Assembly: GCF_014323705.1 (NCBI RefSeq)
Contig: NZ_JABVEC010000021.1
Coordinates: 62,001-126,000, forward strand
Source of the DNA: Actinomadura alba
Lineage (GTDB): Bacteria; Actinomycetota; Actinomycetes; Streptosporangiales; Streptosporangiaceae
Length of the DNA: 64,000 bases
Reading direction: 5' to 3'
Positions 17,895-26,882 of this stretch are shown here, piece after piece (within the stretch, counting starts at the first letter, position 1; every line of letters starts with the position of its first letter). The position numbers and the translations under genes were made by a program. A model generated the notes under the pieces. It searched no databases, was not told where the DNA came from, and was given only the letters and a program-made list of their open reading frames with translations.

Positions 17895-18880
17895 GACTCG
17901 GCCCTCCTCACGCGCGGATCCAGGACGCCGTAGAGCAGATCAGCGATGAGGTTGGCAAGCAGCACGCCGACGATGATGAACAGCAGTAGGGCCTGTAGCA
18001 GCGGGAAGTCGCGGTTGCCGATCGCCTCATCCATGAGGCGGCCCATGCCGGGGTAGTCGTAGATCTTCTCCACGAGGATCGAGCCGCCGAGGACGCCGCC
18101 GAGCGCGATGGCGAAGCCGGTGACGCTGGGCAGCAGGGCGTTGCGCGCGGCGTACCGCAGCGCGACGACGCGGTCGGGCAAACCCTTGGCCTTGGCGAGG
18201 CGGATGTAGTCCTCGCCAAGGTTCATGATCATGGTGTTGCGCATGCCGAGGATCCAGCCGATGGGCGCGCTGATGAGCAGCGAGAGCGCCGGCAGGAGCG
18301 AGTGGTATGCCGCGTCGCCCAGGAACGCCACGTTGAGGCCCGGGGACGTGGACGAGTACCCGCCGCCGGTGGGGAACCAGCCCGTGGTGTACCCGAAGAC
18401 GAAGAGCAGCAGCAGCGCGATCCAGAACGACGGCAGCGTCCCGAGGAACGTCGAGCCCAGGGTCACGATGCTGTCGAACCGGGTGTTGCGGCGCCACGCG
18501 GCGTACGCGCCGAGCGTCACGCCGATGACGAAGGCGAGGATCTGGGTCACGCCGACGAGGACGAGCGTCCACGGCAGGGCCTGGCCGATGACCTCGGTCA
18601 CGGGGTACGGGTAGTACGTGTAGGAGATGCCGAAGTCGCCCTGGGACAGCGCCTTGAGATAGGCGATGTACTGCTCGAACAGGCTGCCCTCCGGCGCGCC
18701 GAGCATGGCGCGCATCGCCTCGACGGCGGCTGGGTTGAGCTGGGCGTCCTTGCCGGCGAGCTTCTGCACCATCACTTCGGCCGGGTCACCCGGCTGGAGG
18801 CGGGGGATGATGAAGTTCAGCGTGATCGCCGCCCACAGGGTGGCGAGGAAAAACACGATCTTGCGGGTGAAGTACCTCAC
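17891..18880 (-). CDS. ABC transporter permease, DppB type
   Basis: A 329-aa permease of the DppB/OppB family: N-terminal helix RKIVFFLATLWAAITLNFII, then a longer extracytosolic loop, and five more membrane segments. The family motif RNTMIMNLGEDYIRLAKAKG lies in the cytosolic loop, and the C-terminal GVLDPRV is typical. It is followed by an ATGA overlap with the DppC-type gene and is preceded by 40 bp after the binding-protein gene, so all four transporter genes form one operon read leftward from the divergent promoter near 20.65 kb. Confidence 0.92.
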   Translation of the reverse strand: MRYFTRKIVFFLATLWAAITLNFIIPRLQPGDPAEVMVQKLAGKDAQLNPAAVEAMRAMLGAPEGSLFEQYIAYLKALSQGDFGISYTYYPYPVTEVIGQALPWTLVLVGVTQILAFVIGVTLGAYAAWRRNTRFDSIVTLGSTFLGTLPSFWIALLLLFVFGYTTGWFPTGGGYSSTSPGLNVAFLGDAAYHSLLPALSLLISAPIGWILGMRNTMIMNLGEDYIRLAKAKGLPDRVVALRYAARNALLPSVTGFAIALGGVLGGSILVEKIYDYPGMGRLMDEAIGNRDFPLLQALLLFIIVGVLLANLIADLLYGVLDPRVRRAES

Positions 18881-18920
18881 GGCGGACCCCCCGGCCCCGT
18901 ACGGGCCTGGGCGGCGCCCA

Positions 18921-20603
18921 TCATTTCGCCGGCTTCAGGTGGGTGAGGATGAGCAGCCGGTCGTCGGCGGGCTGGGCGTAGGGGTCCTCCTCGCTGGGCC
19001 AGCCGACGGCCTTGTCCGTGCGGTAGAGGATCCGCGCGGGAGCGTAGATGAGGGGCGTGACCGGGTACTGGGTCATCATCGTGTGGACGAGCTTGCCGAC
19101 GAGCTCCTTCTGCTTCGCCTCGTCGACTGTCCCGCTGAGTTCCTTGACCGTGGTGTCCGTCGTGCGGTCGTTCCAGCGCTCGACGTTCGGCAGGACCTCG
19201 GTCTTCGTTGGGATCTGGTCCGAGGCGAGCTTGCCGCCGATGTTCTTGGCGTTCTCGCAGCCGCCGTGCAGGTACTCCAGGAGCACCTGGAAGTCACCGG
19301 ACTTCTTCTGCGCGTCGACCGACTCGGGCGCGGTGGCGACGACTTTCGTCGGCACCCCGACCGAGGTTAGGTTGCGGGCGATGACCTCCGCCATCGACTG
19401 GTAGTCGATGAACCCGGCCTGCACCGTGAAGGTGACGTTCAGGCGATTGCCTTCGGGGGTCGTGCGCTTGCCGTCGGCACCCTTCTTGTAGCCGGCCGCG
19501 TCGAGCATCTGGTCGGCCTTGGCCGCGTCGTAGGGGATGACCGTGTCGGCTCCCTGATTGGCGGAGTACTCGTCGGGCAGCAGCTTCGCCGCGGCCGGGA
19601 GTTTCAGCCCCGTCTGGCTCGCGGGCTTCATGATCCCGTAGGTCGCCTTCTCGGAGATCTCCCCGCGGTTCAGCGCGGGGGCGATCGCCTCGCGGAACTT
19701 CACGTCGTCGAAAGGCGCCTTCTCCACGTTGGGGCTAAGCACTGTGCTGCCGTTCGGCGCGTAGTAGATGTGGTTCGTCTTCGGGTTGGCGTCGACGAAC
19801 GCGCGCTTGGGGTTGGGGATCTCGCCCCAATAGGCGTCGAGCTGGCCGGAGCGCAGCTTCAGCGAGGCTTGGGCGGCGTCGTAGTTGCCCTCGAGGATGA
19901 GCTTTTGGACCTTGACCTTGTCGGCCTGCCAGTAGTCCGCCCGGCGGATCAGCTCAAGGCGGCGGCCATTGTAGTTGCCGACCTTGAAGGGACCCGAGCC
20001 GACGGGCGTCTTGTCAATGTACTTCGTGACGTCGCCGACCTTGGAGTAGACGTGCTCGGGCAGGATCTGCAGCCTGATGAGCTCGTCGAACTTGGGAGCG
20101 GCGTTGCCCTTGAACGCGATCGTCACTTTGTTGCCCTCGGCGGTCACGCTCTTGGCGGGGGCGCCGAACACCGGCTTCCAGATGGCAGCGCGGTCGATGG
20201 CCGGGTACTGCTTGGCCAGGTTGTAGGTGAAGGCGACGTCCTGGGCCGTGAGCGGCCGGCCGTCGGACCACTTCACGCCGTTCCGGATGGTGAACGTCAG
20301 GGTGGTGGCATCGCCGCCCCACTCGAAGTCGGTGGCAAGCCAGGGCGTGATCTCGCAGCTGATGCCGTTGCGCACCATGAGCGGCTCATAGAGCCAGGTC
20401 TTCGTCAGAGCGTTCACGGCGTACGGGTTGTAGTCGACGAGGCCGCCCATGGTGGCCGGCGCGTCGGACGGGAACATGAGCTGCGGAATCATCCCGCCGC
20501 CACCATCGGCGGCAGAGCCCCCGCCGGAGTCGCCGCCTGTACATGCTGACAGGCTGAGCACACCGCAAACAGCAAATGCTACAACCTTGGTTTTTGTCGC
20601 CAT
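18921..20603 (-). CDS. ABC transporter substrate-binding lipoprotein, family 5
   Basis: A 560-aa lipoprotein. ATG 20603 has GGAGG upstream. The signal peptide MATKTKVVAFAVCGVLSLS ends in a lipobox with Cys at about 21 (SAC), followed by a Gly/Ser tether. The family-5 fold follows, with FTIRNGVKWSDGRPLTAQDV and the usual C-terminal lobe. Family-5 proteins bind oligopeptides or oligosaccharides. The flanking GH3 and GH35 genes argue for a beta-linked oligosaccharide here (inference). It is the first gene of the transport operon. Confidence 0.92.
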   Translation of the reverse strand: MATKTKVVAFAVCGVLSLSACTGGDSGGGSAADGGGGMIPQLMFPSDAPATMGGLVDYNPYAVNALTKTWLYEPLMVRNGISCEITPWLATDFEWGGDATTLTFTIRNGVKWSDGRPLTAQDVAFTYNLAKQYPAIDRAAIWKPVFGAPAKSVTAEGNKVTIAFKGNAAPKFDELIRLQILPEHVYSKVGDVTKYIDKTPVGSGPFKVGNYNGRRLELIRRADYWQADKVKVQKLILEGNYDAAQASLKLRSGQLDAYWGEIPNPKRAFVDANPKTNHIYYAPNGSTVLSPNVEKAPFDDVKFREAIAPALNRGEISEKATYGIMKPASQTGLKLPAAAKLLPDEYSANQGADTVIPYDAAKADQMLDAAGYKKGADGKRTTPEGNRLNVTFTVQAGFIDYQSMAEVIARNLTSVGVPTKVVATAPESVDAQKKSGDFQVLLEYLHGGCENAKNIGGKLASDQIPTKTEVLPNVERWNDRTTDTTVKELSGTVDEAKQKELVGKLVHTMMTQYPVTPLIYAPARILYRTDKAVGWPSEEDPYAQPADDRLLILTHLKPAK

Positions 20604-20648
20604 TGATTGACCTCCGGAAGGGGATTTGTCGTCACCCCAAGTTCGGCA

Positions 20649-20677
20649 AATGGTCATCTGTCCAATGGTCATCTGTC
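20649..20677. repeat. two 14-bp direct repeats in the divergent promoter region
   Basis: AATGGTCATCTGTC occurs at 20649-20662 and 20664-20677, one 15-bp period apart. It lies between the binding-protein start and the operator palindrome and could be a regulator site or a slippage duplication. Confidence 0.7.
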
Positions 20678-20692
20678 AATCCTTCGCGCCCA

Positions 20693-20706
20693 TGAAAGTA
20701 CTTTCA
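20693..20706. promoter_or_regulatory. LacI-type operator palindrome
   Basis: TGAAAGTACTTTCA is a perfect 14-bp palindrome with central symmetry as in LacI/GalR operators. It lies in the divergent region between the ABC operon and the GH3 gene, about 90 bp before the lipoprotein start. The regulator at 12397-13428 is the likely ligand. Confidence 0.65.
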
Positions 20707-20984
20707 CGACTAGAGTTCGTGCTCAGGAACTGAGTTTCATTTATTTACAACGCTTTCCGCCTTGTCAGGCGGGGGCTTCACGCTGCTATACAACAGAGGT
20801 GTCATGGCCCACGCCCCCGGCCTCGCGGCACACGTCGGCCAGTACCTCGACCGCACACCCATCAACACCGAGACGGGCGGGCACCGCCCTCGCGGTCCGC
20901 CAGAACGTGCCCGGCACGCCCCGGTCCGACCTGCCGGCCGCAGCGTCCGGCAACGACATCGAGCTCACCGTGGAGATCTCCTAC

Positions 20985-23159
20985 ATGACCGCCGCCCAGC
21001 GCACCAGGCCCTGGCTCGACTCCTCGCTCCCGACCGCCGCCCGCGTCGACGCCCTCCTGGCGGAGATGACGCTGGCCGAGAAGGTGGGCCAGACGCATCA
21101 GGTCGCCAACATCCACCCGCACGACGACGCCGCCCAGCTCGCGCAGGGCCGGATCGGCTCCAGCCTGTTCGCCAGCGGCGCCACCGGCGGCAACGAGCGG
21201 GACGAGGGCGTGCTCGCGGCCAACATCGACGAGGCGCAGCGCCACGCGGTCGAGGAGAGCCGGCTCGGCATCCCTGTCCTCTTCGGCCGTGACGTCATCC
21301 ACGGCCACCGCACGGTGTGCCCCATCCCGCTCGGGCTCGCCGCCTCGTGGGACGAGGACCTGCTGGAGGAGGTCGCGCGGGTGGCGGCGTCCGAGGCGGT
21401 CGTCGACGGGGTGGCGTGGACGTTCGCGCCCATGGTCGACATCTCCGAGGAGCCGCGGTGGGGCCGCGTCGCCGAGTCGCTCGGCGAGACCCCGGTGCTC
21501 AGTGGCCGGCTCGCGGCTGCCCTCGTGCGCGGCTTCCAGGGCGTCGACCCGGGCGACCCGGACCGGATCGCCGCCTGCGTCAAGCACTTCGCGGGCTACG
21601 GGCTGTCCGCCGGGGGCCGCGACTACGACACGGTCTCGGTGGGCGAGAACACGCTGCGCAACCTGCACCTGCGGCCGTTCCGCAGCGCCGTCCAGGCCGG
21701 GGTCCGCACTGTGATGGCGGCGTTCAACGACGTCGACGGCATCCCTATGCACGCCCACCGCCACCTGCTGCGCGACGTGCTCAAGGGCGAGTGGGGCTTC
21801 GACGGGGTCGTCGTCGCCGACTGGAACGGCATCGGCCAGCTCGTCAACCAGGGCGTGGCGGCCGACCTGCGGGACGCCGCCCGGCAGGGCATCGAGGCAG
21901 GCGTGGACCTCGACATGTGCTCGGGGTCGTATGCCGCGCACCTCGCCGACCTCGTCGAGTCCGGCGAGGTCGATGTGGCCCTTGTCGATGACGCGGTCCG
22001 CCGCATCCTGGGCCTGAAGTTCGAGCTCGGCCTCTTCGAGCGGCCCTACGTCGGCGACCCGGGCCGCAGCAATGCTCCGACGCCCCAGAGCCGGGTCGTG
22101 GCGCTCCGCGCCGCCCAGGCCGCCCATGTCCTCGTGGCCAACAACGGCGTCCTCCCGCTCGACCCGTCGTCTGGCACGGTCCACCTGACCGGCCCGTACG
22201 CCGAGGCGGGCGAGGAGCTGCTGGGCACGTGGACGCTCGACGGCCGCGGTGAGGACGTCGTGGCCCCGGCCACGGCCTTCCGCAAGCGGCTCGGCGAGGA
22301 GCGGCTGCTCGTCACGGACGGCCGTTTCAGCGATCGCGCCGTGCAGCAGGTCCGCAACGCCGACGTCACCGTGGCCGTCGTGGGGGAGCACCCCTGGCGC
22401 TCGGGGGAGGCGAACTCCGTCACGGACATCGGCCTGCCTGCCGGCCAGATCGAGTACGTACAGCAGCTCGCCCGGATCGGCAAGCCGCTCGTCGTGGTCG
22501 TCTACACCGGACGGCCGCTCGAGCTCGGCCCGGTCCTCGACGCCGCTGACGCCGTCCTCGTCGTCTGGCACCCCGGTGTCGAGGCGGGCAACGCACTGGC
22601 TTCCGTCGTATTCGGCGATGTCAGCCCGCACGGCCGGCTGCCGATGACGTTCCCGCTCACGACCGGGCACATCCCGACGAGCACTCACCAGCGGCCCACG
22701 GGCCGTCTAATCGAGCACGATGAGGACGACCGCCTCGGCCGCTACCTCGACGACCTCGTCTTCGCCCGGCTGCCGTTCGGCCATGGCCTGTCCTACACGA
22801 CCTTCGCGTACGGCGACCTCCGCGCAGCCGGGTCGATCGAGCTCGCCCGCGAGGGCGGCAGCGTCGAAGTCGAGGTCGACGTCACGAACACCGGCGAGCG
22901 GCCCGGCCGCGAGACCGTGCAGCTGTCGTTCCGCGACTTGGTCGCCGAGGTCACCCGCCCGCTCACCGAGCTCCTCGACTGGGCGCACCTCGACCTCGCG
23001 CCGGGCGAGAAGGGCACCGCCCGGTTCACCGTGCGGGCGGAGCAGCTTTCGTACTTCGGCCGCGACAACCGCGAGCGCATCGACGTCGGCGATGTCGTCC
23101 TGACCGCCGGGCCGGACGCCCTCCACGGCTCGAGCCTCGCCATCGCGGTGACGGGCTGA
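20985..23159 (+). CDS. GH3 family beta-glucosidase/beta-xylosidase
   Basis: A 724-aa cytosolic enzyme (no signal peptide from the ATG at 20985, which has GGAG nine bases upstream). The GH3 N-terminal barrel includes WTFAPMVDISEEPRWGR, VKHFAGYG and the nucleophile motif VVVADWNG (Asp). The alpha/beta sandwich domain and a C-terminal fibronectin-III-like domain (about 610-715) follow. It should remove terminal beta-linked glucose or xylose from imported oligosaccharides. The frame is open for 126 codons upstream, but that part is out of character. It pairs with the GH35 gene downstream and with the divergent importer. Confidence 0.9.
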   Translation: MTAAQRTRPWLDSSLPTAARVDALLAEMTLAEKVGQTHQVANIHPHDDAAQLAQGRIGSSLFASGATGGNERDEGVLAANIDEAQRHAVEESRLGIPVLFGRDVIHGHRTVCPIPLGLAASWDEDLLEEVARVAASEAVVDGVAWTFAPMVDISEEPRWGRVAESLGETPVLSGRLAAALVRGFQGVDPGDPDRIAACVKHFAGYGLSAGGRDYDTVSVGENTLRNLHLRPFRSAVQAGVRTVMAAFNDVDGIPMHAHRHLLRDVLKGEWGFDGVVVADWNGIGQLVNQGVAADLRDAARQGIEAGVDLDMCSGSYAAHLADLVESGEVDVALVDDAVRRILGLKFELGLFERPYVGDPGRSNAPTPQSRVVALRAAQAAHVLVANNGVLPLDPSSGTVHLTGPYAEAGEELLGTWTLDGRGEDVVAPATAFRKRLGEERLLVTDGRFSDRAVQQVRNADVTVAVVGEHPWRSGEANSVTDIGLPAGQIEYVQQLARIGKPLVVVVYTGRPLELGPVLDAADAVLVVWHPGVEAGNALASVVFGDVSPHGRLPMTFPLTTGHIPTSTHQRPTGRLIEHDEDDRLGRYLDDLVFARLPFGHGLSYTTFAYGDLRAAGSIELAREGGSVEVEVDVTNTGERPGRETVQLSFRDLVAEVTRPLTELLDWAHLDLAPGEKGTARFTVRAEQLSYFGRDNRERIDVGDVVLTAGPDALHGSSLAIAVTG

Positions 23160-23240
23160 CGTCCCGGGCCGCTCGGCGCAGGGTCGCCCTCGCAGCACCA
23201 CGCATAGCCCGGAACCCTCTGTCCCCCAACGGAAAGCACC

Positions 23241-25631
23241 ATGATCGAGATCACGGACAAGCAGATCGTCATCGACGGCGAGCCAAGGGTGGTGATGGCG
23301 GGCGAGATCCACTACTTCCGGGTGGCCCGCGAGGAATGGGAGCAGCGGATCCTGCTGCTCAAGGAGGCCGGCTGCAACGCGGTCGCCTCCTACATCCCAT
23401 GGCTCTGGCACGAGCTGCCGGACGGCACCATCGACGTCACCGGCGAGACGCGGCCCGAGCGCGACGTCGCGGCCTTCATCGACCTGTGCGCGGAGCACGG
23501 GCTGTGGTTCATCGCTCGACCCGGGCCGTTCATCATGGCCGAGCTGAAGAACGAGGGTCTGCCGTACCGGCTCTACACCGAGCACCCCGAGATCGTGCCG
23601 GTCGGGTGGGACGCCAAGCCGGCGTCGTCGCGGACCGTCGACTACCTGGCGCCGGCATACGTCGAGGAGTGCGGGCGGTGGTTCGCCGCGATCATGCCGC
23701 TCATCGCGCAGCGCCTGCAGCCGGCCGGTGGCAACGTCATCGCCGTGCAGCTCGACAACGAGATCGGCATGCTCGCCTGGGTCACCAACGGCCCGGACCT
23801 CACCGACCACCTCGTCGCCGACTTCTCCGAGTGGGCGCGCCGGCGCAACAACGGCACGGCGCCGTACCCACTGGGGCTCACCGAGGTCCGCTCCCCGCAG
23901 GAGGAGTGGGCGGGGCCGCTGCGGGAGGACCTCGCGCTGTTCATGCGCGACCGCTTCCGGCGCTACGTCGAGACGCTGCGCGCCATGGCCGAGGCGCAGG
24001 GCGTGGAGGGCGTGCCGTTCCTCGTCAACATCCACGGAACGGAGGGTGGGAGCGGCGAGCCGTTCCCCATCGGCATCAGCCAGCTCGTGGAGACCTACGC
24101 CGGGGTTCCCGGGATGCTGTCCGGCTCGGACCACTATATGGGTGAGATGACCCTCTCGACGACGACGGACCTCTACGTCATCAACGCCTTCATGGACGCC
24201 GTGCACGGGCCCGGGCAGCCCACCACCTCCCTGGAGTTCGAGGCCGGTTCGGGCGACTACGGCGGCGGGCTGGACCTGCAGTACGACCCCAGCACGGTCG
24301 ACCTCAAGACCCGCCGCTCGCTCGCGCAGGGCAACCGGATGGTCAACTACTACCTCTTCGCGGGCGGCATCAACCCGCCGCTCGAGGAGCCGGTGGGCGA
24401 CGGGAACGACCGGATCAGCTTCACCGGCGAACGGCACGGCACCGCCGCCCCCGTCGGTCCCGAGGGCCAGAAGGGCATGACTTATGACGCGACGTCCCGC
24501 GTCGTGCACGCGGTACGGGTCCACGAGCGCTGGCTGGCCCGCATGGAGGAGGACCACGACGCGGTGCAGCTCGGGCTCGTCCTTGACGCCTACGCGACCG
24601 AGTACCACCACCCCGACAGCGCGCTGATGACCGAAGTCGTCGAGGACCTCCAGCGCCACCGCGGCGCCGGTCCCCGGCGCGCGCTGGTGCGCTCCCTCCT
24701 GCTCGGCGGCTACCGGTTCGGGGCGGTGCACCTGCAGCGCGATGAGCCCAGCGGCGTCGTCGTACTCTCCTCGGGGCGGCACCTGCCGCCTGAGGTGCAG
24801 CAGGGGCTCGTCGACCACTTGGCCCATGGCGGCGGCGTGCTCCTCCTGGGCCGCGTGCCTGAGCGCGACCTCGCCGGGGCGCGCTGTACGATCCTCGCCG
24901 ACGCCCTCGGGCTGAGAGCCAGCGAGGTCATCTGGGACCGCGAGCAATACTTCCCCTCGGTCGTCGCGAGTGGCTGGGCGGCGCCGTGGCCGGAGACCCG
25001 GGTCGGCTGGTTCCAGTCGGTCGAGTACGAGCGGGGCGAAGCGGTGCTGCGCGGCGTCGACGGTGCCGTGTGCGGCGTCGACGTGGCGGTGGGTGAGGGC
25101 AGGGCGATCGTGTTGGCGGCTGAACTGCCCTCTGCGCCGGTGCTTTTCAGCCGCGCGATGCAGCGTCTGGGGGTATCCCCGGGGCTGGGGCTGGAGTCGG
25201 ACGTGCCGGGACTGCTCGCCACGACGACCTCGACGGCGGACGGCGAGCGGCTCCTCCACCTCGCGAACGTCACGGGCCACGAGGTGACCGGGAGGCTCGC
25301 CCTCGACGGCACGCCCGTCGGCGACGGCAGCCCGCTGCTCGTGCCGCCGCGCACCGGCGCGATGCTGGCCCTCGGCCTCGACACCCCACTGGGCCGACTC
25401 GAGTGGGCGAATGCGGAGCTCGCCGAGGTGGGGGACTCGTTCCTGGCGTTCCACCCCGGGCTGGGTGGCGATGGTGCCACCGTGGTCGTGCTGCGCGGCG
25501 CCTCGGACCTGACGGCGAAGGAGGCTGAAGGCGTCACCGTGGAGCGCGACGGCGACGTGCAGACGGTCCGCTCCCGCAGTGGCCGCCTGGTGGTGGGCAC
25601 CGCCTTCAGCCCCGATCCACATTCGCCGTGA
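23241..25631 (+). CDS. GH35 family beta-galactosidase
   Basis: A 796-aa protein without signal peptide. The GH35 opening is visible: GEIHYFRVAREEWEQRILLLKEAGCNAVASYIPW is broken here as GEIHYFRV, LKEAGCNAV and YIPWLWHE. Then come RPGPFIMAELKNEGLP, the acid/base motif QLDNEIG (Glu) and a nucleophile candidate in SLEFEAGSG. The C-terminal third carries beta-sandwich domains. It is 81 bp downstream of the GH3 gene with GGAAAG before the ATG. It probably cleaves terminal beta-galactose from intracellular oligosaccharides. At 796 aa it is longer than many bacterial GH35 enzymes. Confidence 0.85.
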   Translation: MIEITDKQIVIDGEPRVVMAGEIHYFRVAREEWEQRILLLKEAGCNAVASYIPWLWHELPDGTIDVTGETRPERDVAAFIDLCAEHGLWFIARPGPFIMAELKNEGLPYRLYTEHPEIVPVGWDAKPASSRTVDYLAPAYVEECGRWFAAIMPLIAQRLQPAGGNVIAVQLDNEIGMLAWVTNGPDLTDHLVADFSEWARRRNNGTAPYPLGLTEVRSPQEEWAGPLREDLALFMRDRFRRYVETLRAMAEAQGVEGVPFLVNIHGTEGGSGEPFPIGISQLVETYAGVPGMLSGSDHYMGEMTLSTTTDLYVINAFMDAVHGPGQPTTSLEFEAGSGDYGGGLDLQYDPSTVDLKTRRSLAQGNRMVNYYLFAGGINPPLEEPVGDGNDRISFTGERHGTAAPVGPEGQKGMTYDATSRVVHAVRVHERWLARMEEDHDAVQLGLVLDAYATEYHHPDSALMTEVVEDLQRHRGAGPRRALVRSLLLGGYRFGAVHLQRDEPSGVVVLSSGRHLPPEVQQGLVDHLAHGGGVLLLGRVPERDLAGARCTILADALGLRASEVIWDREQYFPSVVASGWAAPWPETRVGWFQSVEYERGEAVLRGVDGAVCGVDVAVGEGRAIVLAAELPSAPVLFSRAMQRLGVSPGLGLESDVPGLLATTTSTADGERLLHLANVTGHEVTGRLALDGTPVGDGSPLLVPPRTGAMLALGLDTPLGRLEWANAELAEVGDSFLAFHPGLGGDGATVVVLRGASDLTAKEAEGVTVERDGDVQTVRSRSGRLVVGTAFSPDPHSP

Positions 25632-25637
25632 GGCGCT

Positions 25638-25739
25638 GACAAGCTCACCCACCTTGACGACGCGATCGCCGCCCTCGCCCTCAGCGAGCAGGGGACCGCA
25701 CGCCTCCAGGCCCCGTACCGTCCGCACCCGGTCCATCAG
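25638..25739 (+). pseudogene. C-terminal remnant of an aldo/keto reductase
   Basis: The frame GAC AAG CTC onward reads KLTHLDDAIAALAL and LQAPYRPHPV, matching the usual ending of YajO-type aldo/keto reductases (HLDDAVAAL, LEAPYRPH). Nothing upstream of it in GH35 fits, so only about 34 codons remain. Recognition is from memory of family ends. Confidence 0.5.
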
Positions 25740-26071
25740 GCCAGGTCGCGGCTGATTGTGTCGGTCGGCAGGGTGTGCGGTGCCATAACTCGTCGATGGC
25801 ATCTGACCTGGCCTTCTATCCTCAGCACTCGTGTTCCTAGGCCTCCTGTATCTGCTGATGGTCTGGTTGTTCGGCGGGTTCCGCAGGTCACGGTGTGAAC
25901 GGGGTTTTCGGCACCCACAGGTTGCAACACCCCAGTTCAGGGACGCGATGGGCGTTGCCGCACGCGCGATAAGTCTCCGATTTTCGAGTGCAAGGCCGAG
26001 ACCGATACCATCCGGCAGATCCATTCGGAGAGGTGTGCTCGTTCTCCGAACCATCCCTGGGAGACCGACTA
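25740..26071. other. intergenic region with IS debris
   Basis: A plus frame from 25831 begins MFLGLLYLLMVWLFGGF, like the start of rve-type transposases. It then runs into a GCAGGTCAC plus 16-bp GGGGTTTTCGGCACCC segment (25901-25916) that recurs at 43232-43247 next to another transposase remnant. No intact gene is present. Confidence 0.45.
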
Positions 26072-26725
26072 ATGAAGCGCATGCTGCTGCTCGTCTCGGC
26101 TGTGACCGCACCTCTATTGGTCGTCGGATGTTCTGGCGCGGACACGCCTGCTGCGAAGGAGACCACTGGAACACCGCATGCGGGAGAGTCCTCATCACCA
26201 TCGTCCTCCGCAGGGCAGCAACTCGTAACAAATGAGCTGGTCGTGACGGTGCCGACCGAGTGGAAGAAGGTTGATCCCACCACCGACTCCTCTGAGGTCG
26301 TGGCCGGGGCGTACGGGATCAAGGACAACTCGGCCGCTGACCTGGCAAAGGAAATGCTGAGGCTACTGAAGGAGAAGGGCGCGGTCTGGGCGATCGATCC
26401 GGCCAGCGCGTCCGGGGCGTTCGCGACCAATTTGGCGGCGGCGTGCGACTCCGGCGAAATGATGGACGCCTCACTCGACGGCTTGCGGAAAAGGGCACAG
26501 GCCTTCCACAAGGGGGCACAGATCACCGATATCACGGTCAGCGGGAAGCCCGCGCTCCGGATCGCTTACACCGAGACTGCTACGTTCACCGGCGTGACCA
26601 GCGAAACCATCGACGTCCGTGTACCGGTATCGCACAACAAGTATTGCTATGTGACGCTCAACGCCAAGCCGGGTGGGCTTGCCGCGGTCGCCGACCCGAT
26701 CATCAAGTCCTTCGCGCTGCGCTAG
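26072..26725 (+). CDS. hypothetical lipoprotein
   Basis: A 217-aa secreted lipoprotein. ATG 26072 follows GGGAG. The signal peptide MKRMLLLVSAVTAPLLVVG ends with a lipobox at Cys20 (VVGC), followed by a Ser/Thr/Pro-rich tether. The rest (about 50-217) has a mixed alpha/beta pattern of the LpqN/LpqT-like kind (ELVVTVPTEWKKV, ALRIAYTETATF, SHNKYCYVTLNA), but I cannot name a family with certainty. It lies alone between the glycosidase locus and a kinase remnant. Confidence 0.8.
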   Translation: MKRMLLLVSAVTAPLLVVGCSGADTPAAKETTGTPHAGESSSPSSSAGQQLVTNELVVTVPTEWKKVDPTTDSSEVVAGAYGIKDNSAADLAKEMLRLLKEKGAVWAIDPASASGAFATNLAAACDSGEMMDASLDGLRKRAQAFHKGAQITDITVSGKPALRIAYTETATFTGVTSETIDVRVPVSHNKYCYVTLNAKPGGLAAVADPIIKSFALR

Positions 26726-26786
26726 CGTCAGTGCCCTTCCCCTCCAGGCGTGATCATGCAGTTGTTCGCGTGCGGCGGCTGCGTAC

Positions 26787-26830
26787 AAGGCCGGTATCGA
26801 CTGCCTGCTGGGCTGGCCGAACGCCTTTGT
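26787..26830 (+). pseudogene. short DUF429-like fragment
   Basis: Reads KAGIDCLLGWPNAF, closely matching KAGIDCPLGWPDAF in the longer DUF429 remnant at 35932-36129. Only about 14 codons are recognisable. Confidence 0.4.
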
Positions 26831-26882
26831 TGTGCGGTCGGCCAGGCCGGTGCGACTTCCTTGCCGGGGTGGGGACGGCGCG

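Noticed and set aside
20804..20984. Possible short gene MAHAPGLAAHVGQYLDRTPI before GH3
   Set aside because: It has a ribosome site, but the frame runs into GH3 as a shadow, and the homologous-looking continuation is in another frame; at best a remnant.
22707..26231. 1174-codon minus-strand open frame across the GH3 and GH35 genes
   Set aside because: It is antisense to two strongly supported glycosidase genes and has high-GC shadow composition with no domain.
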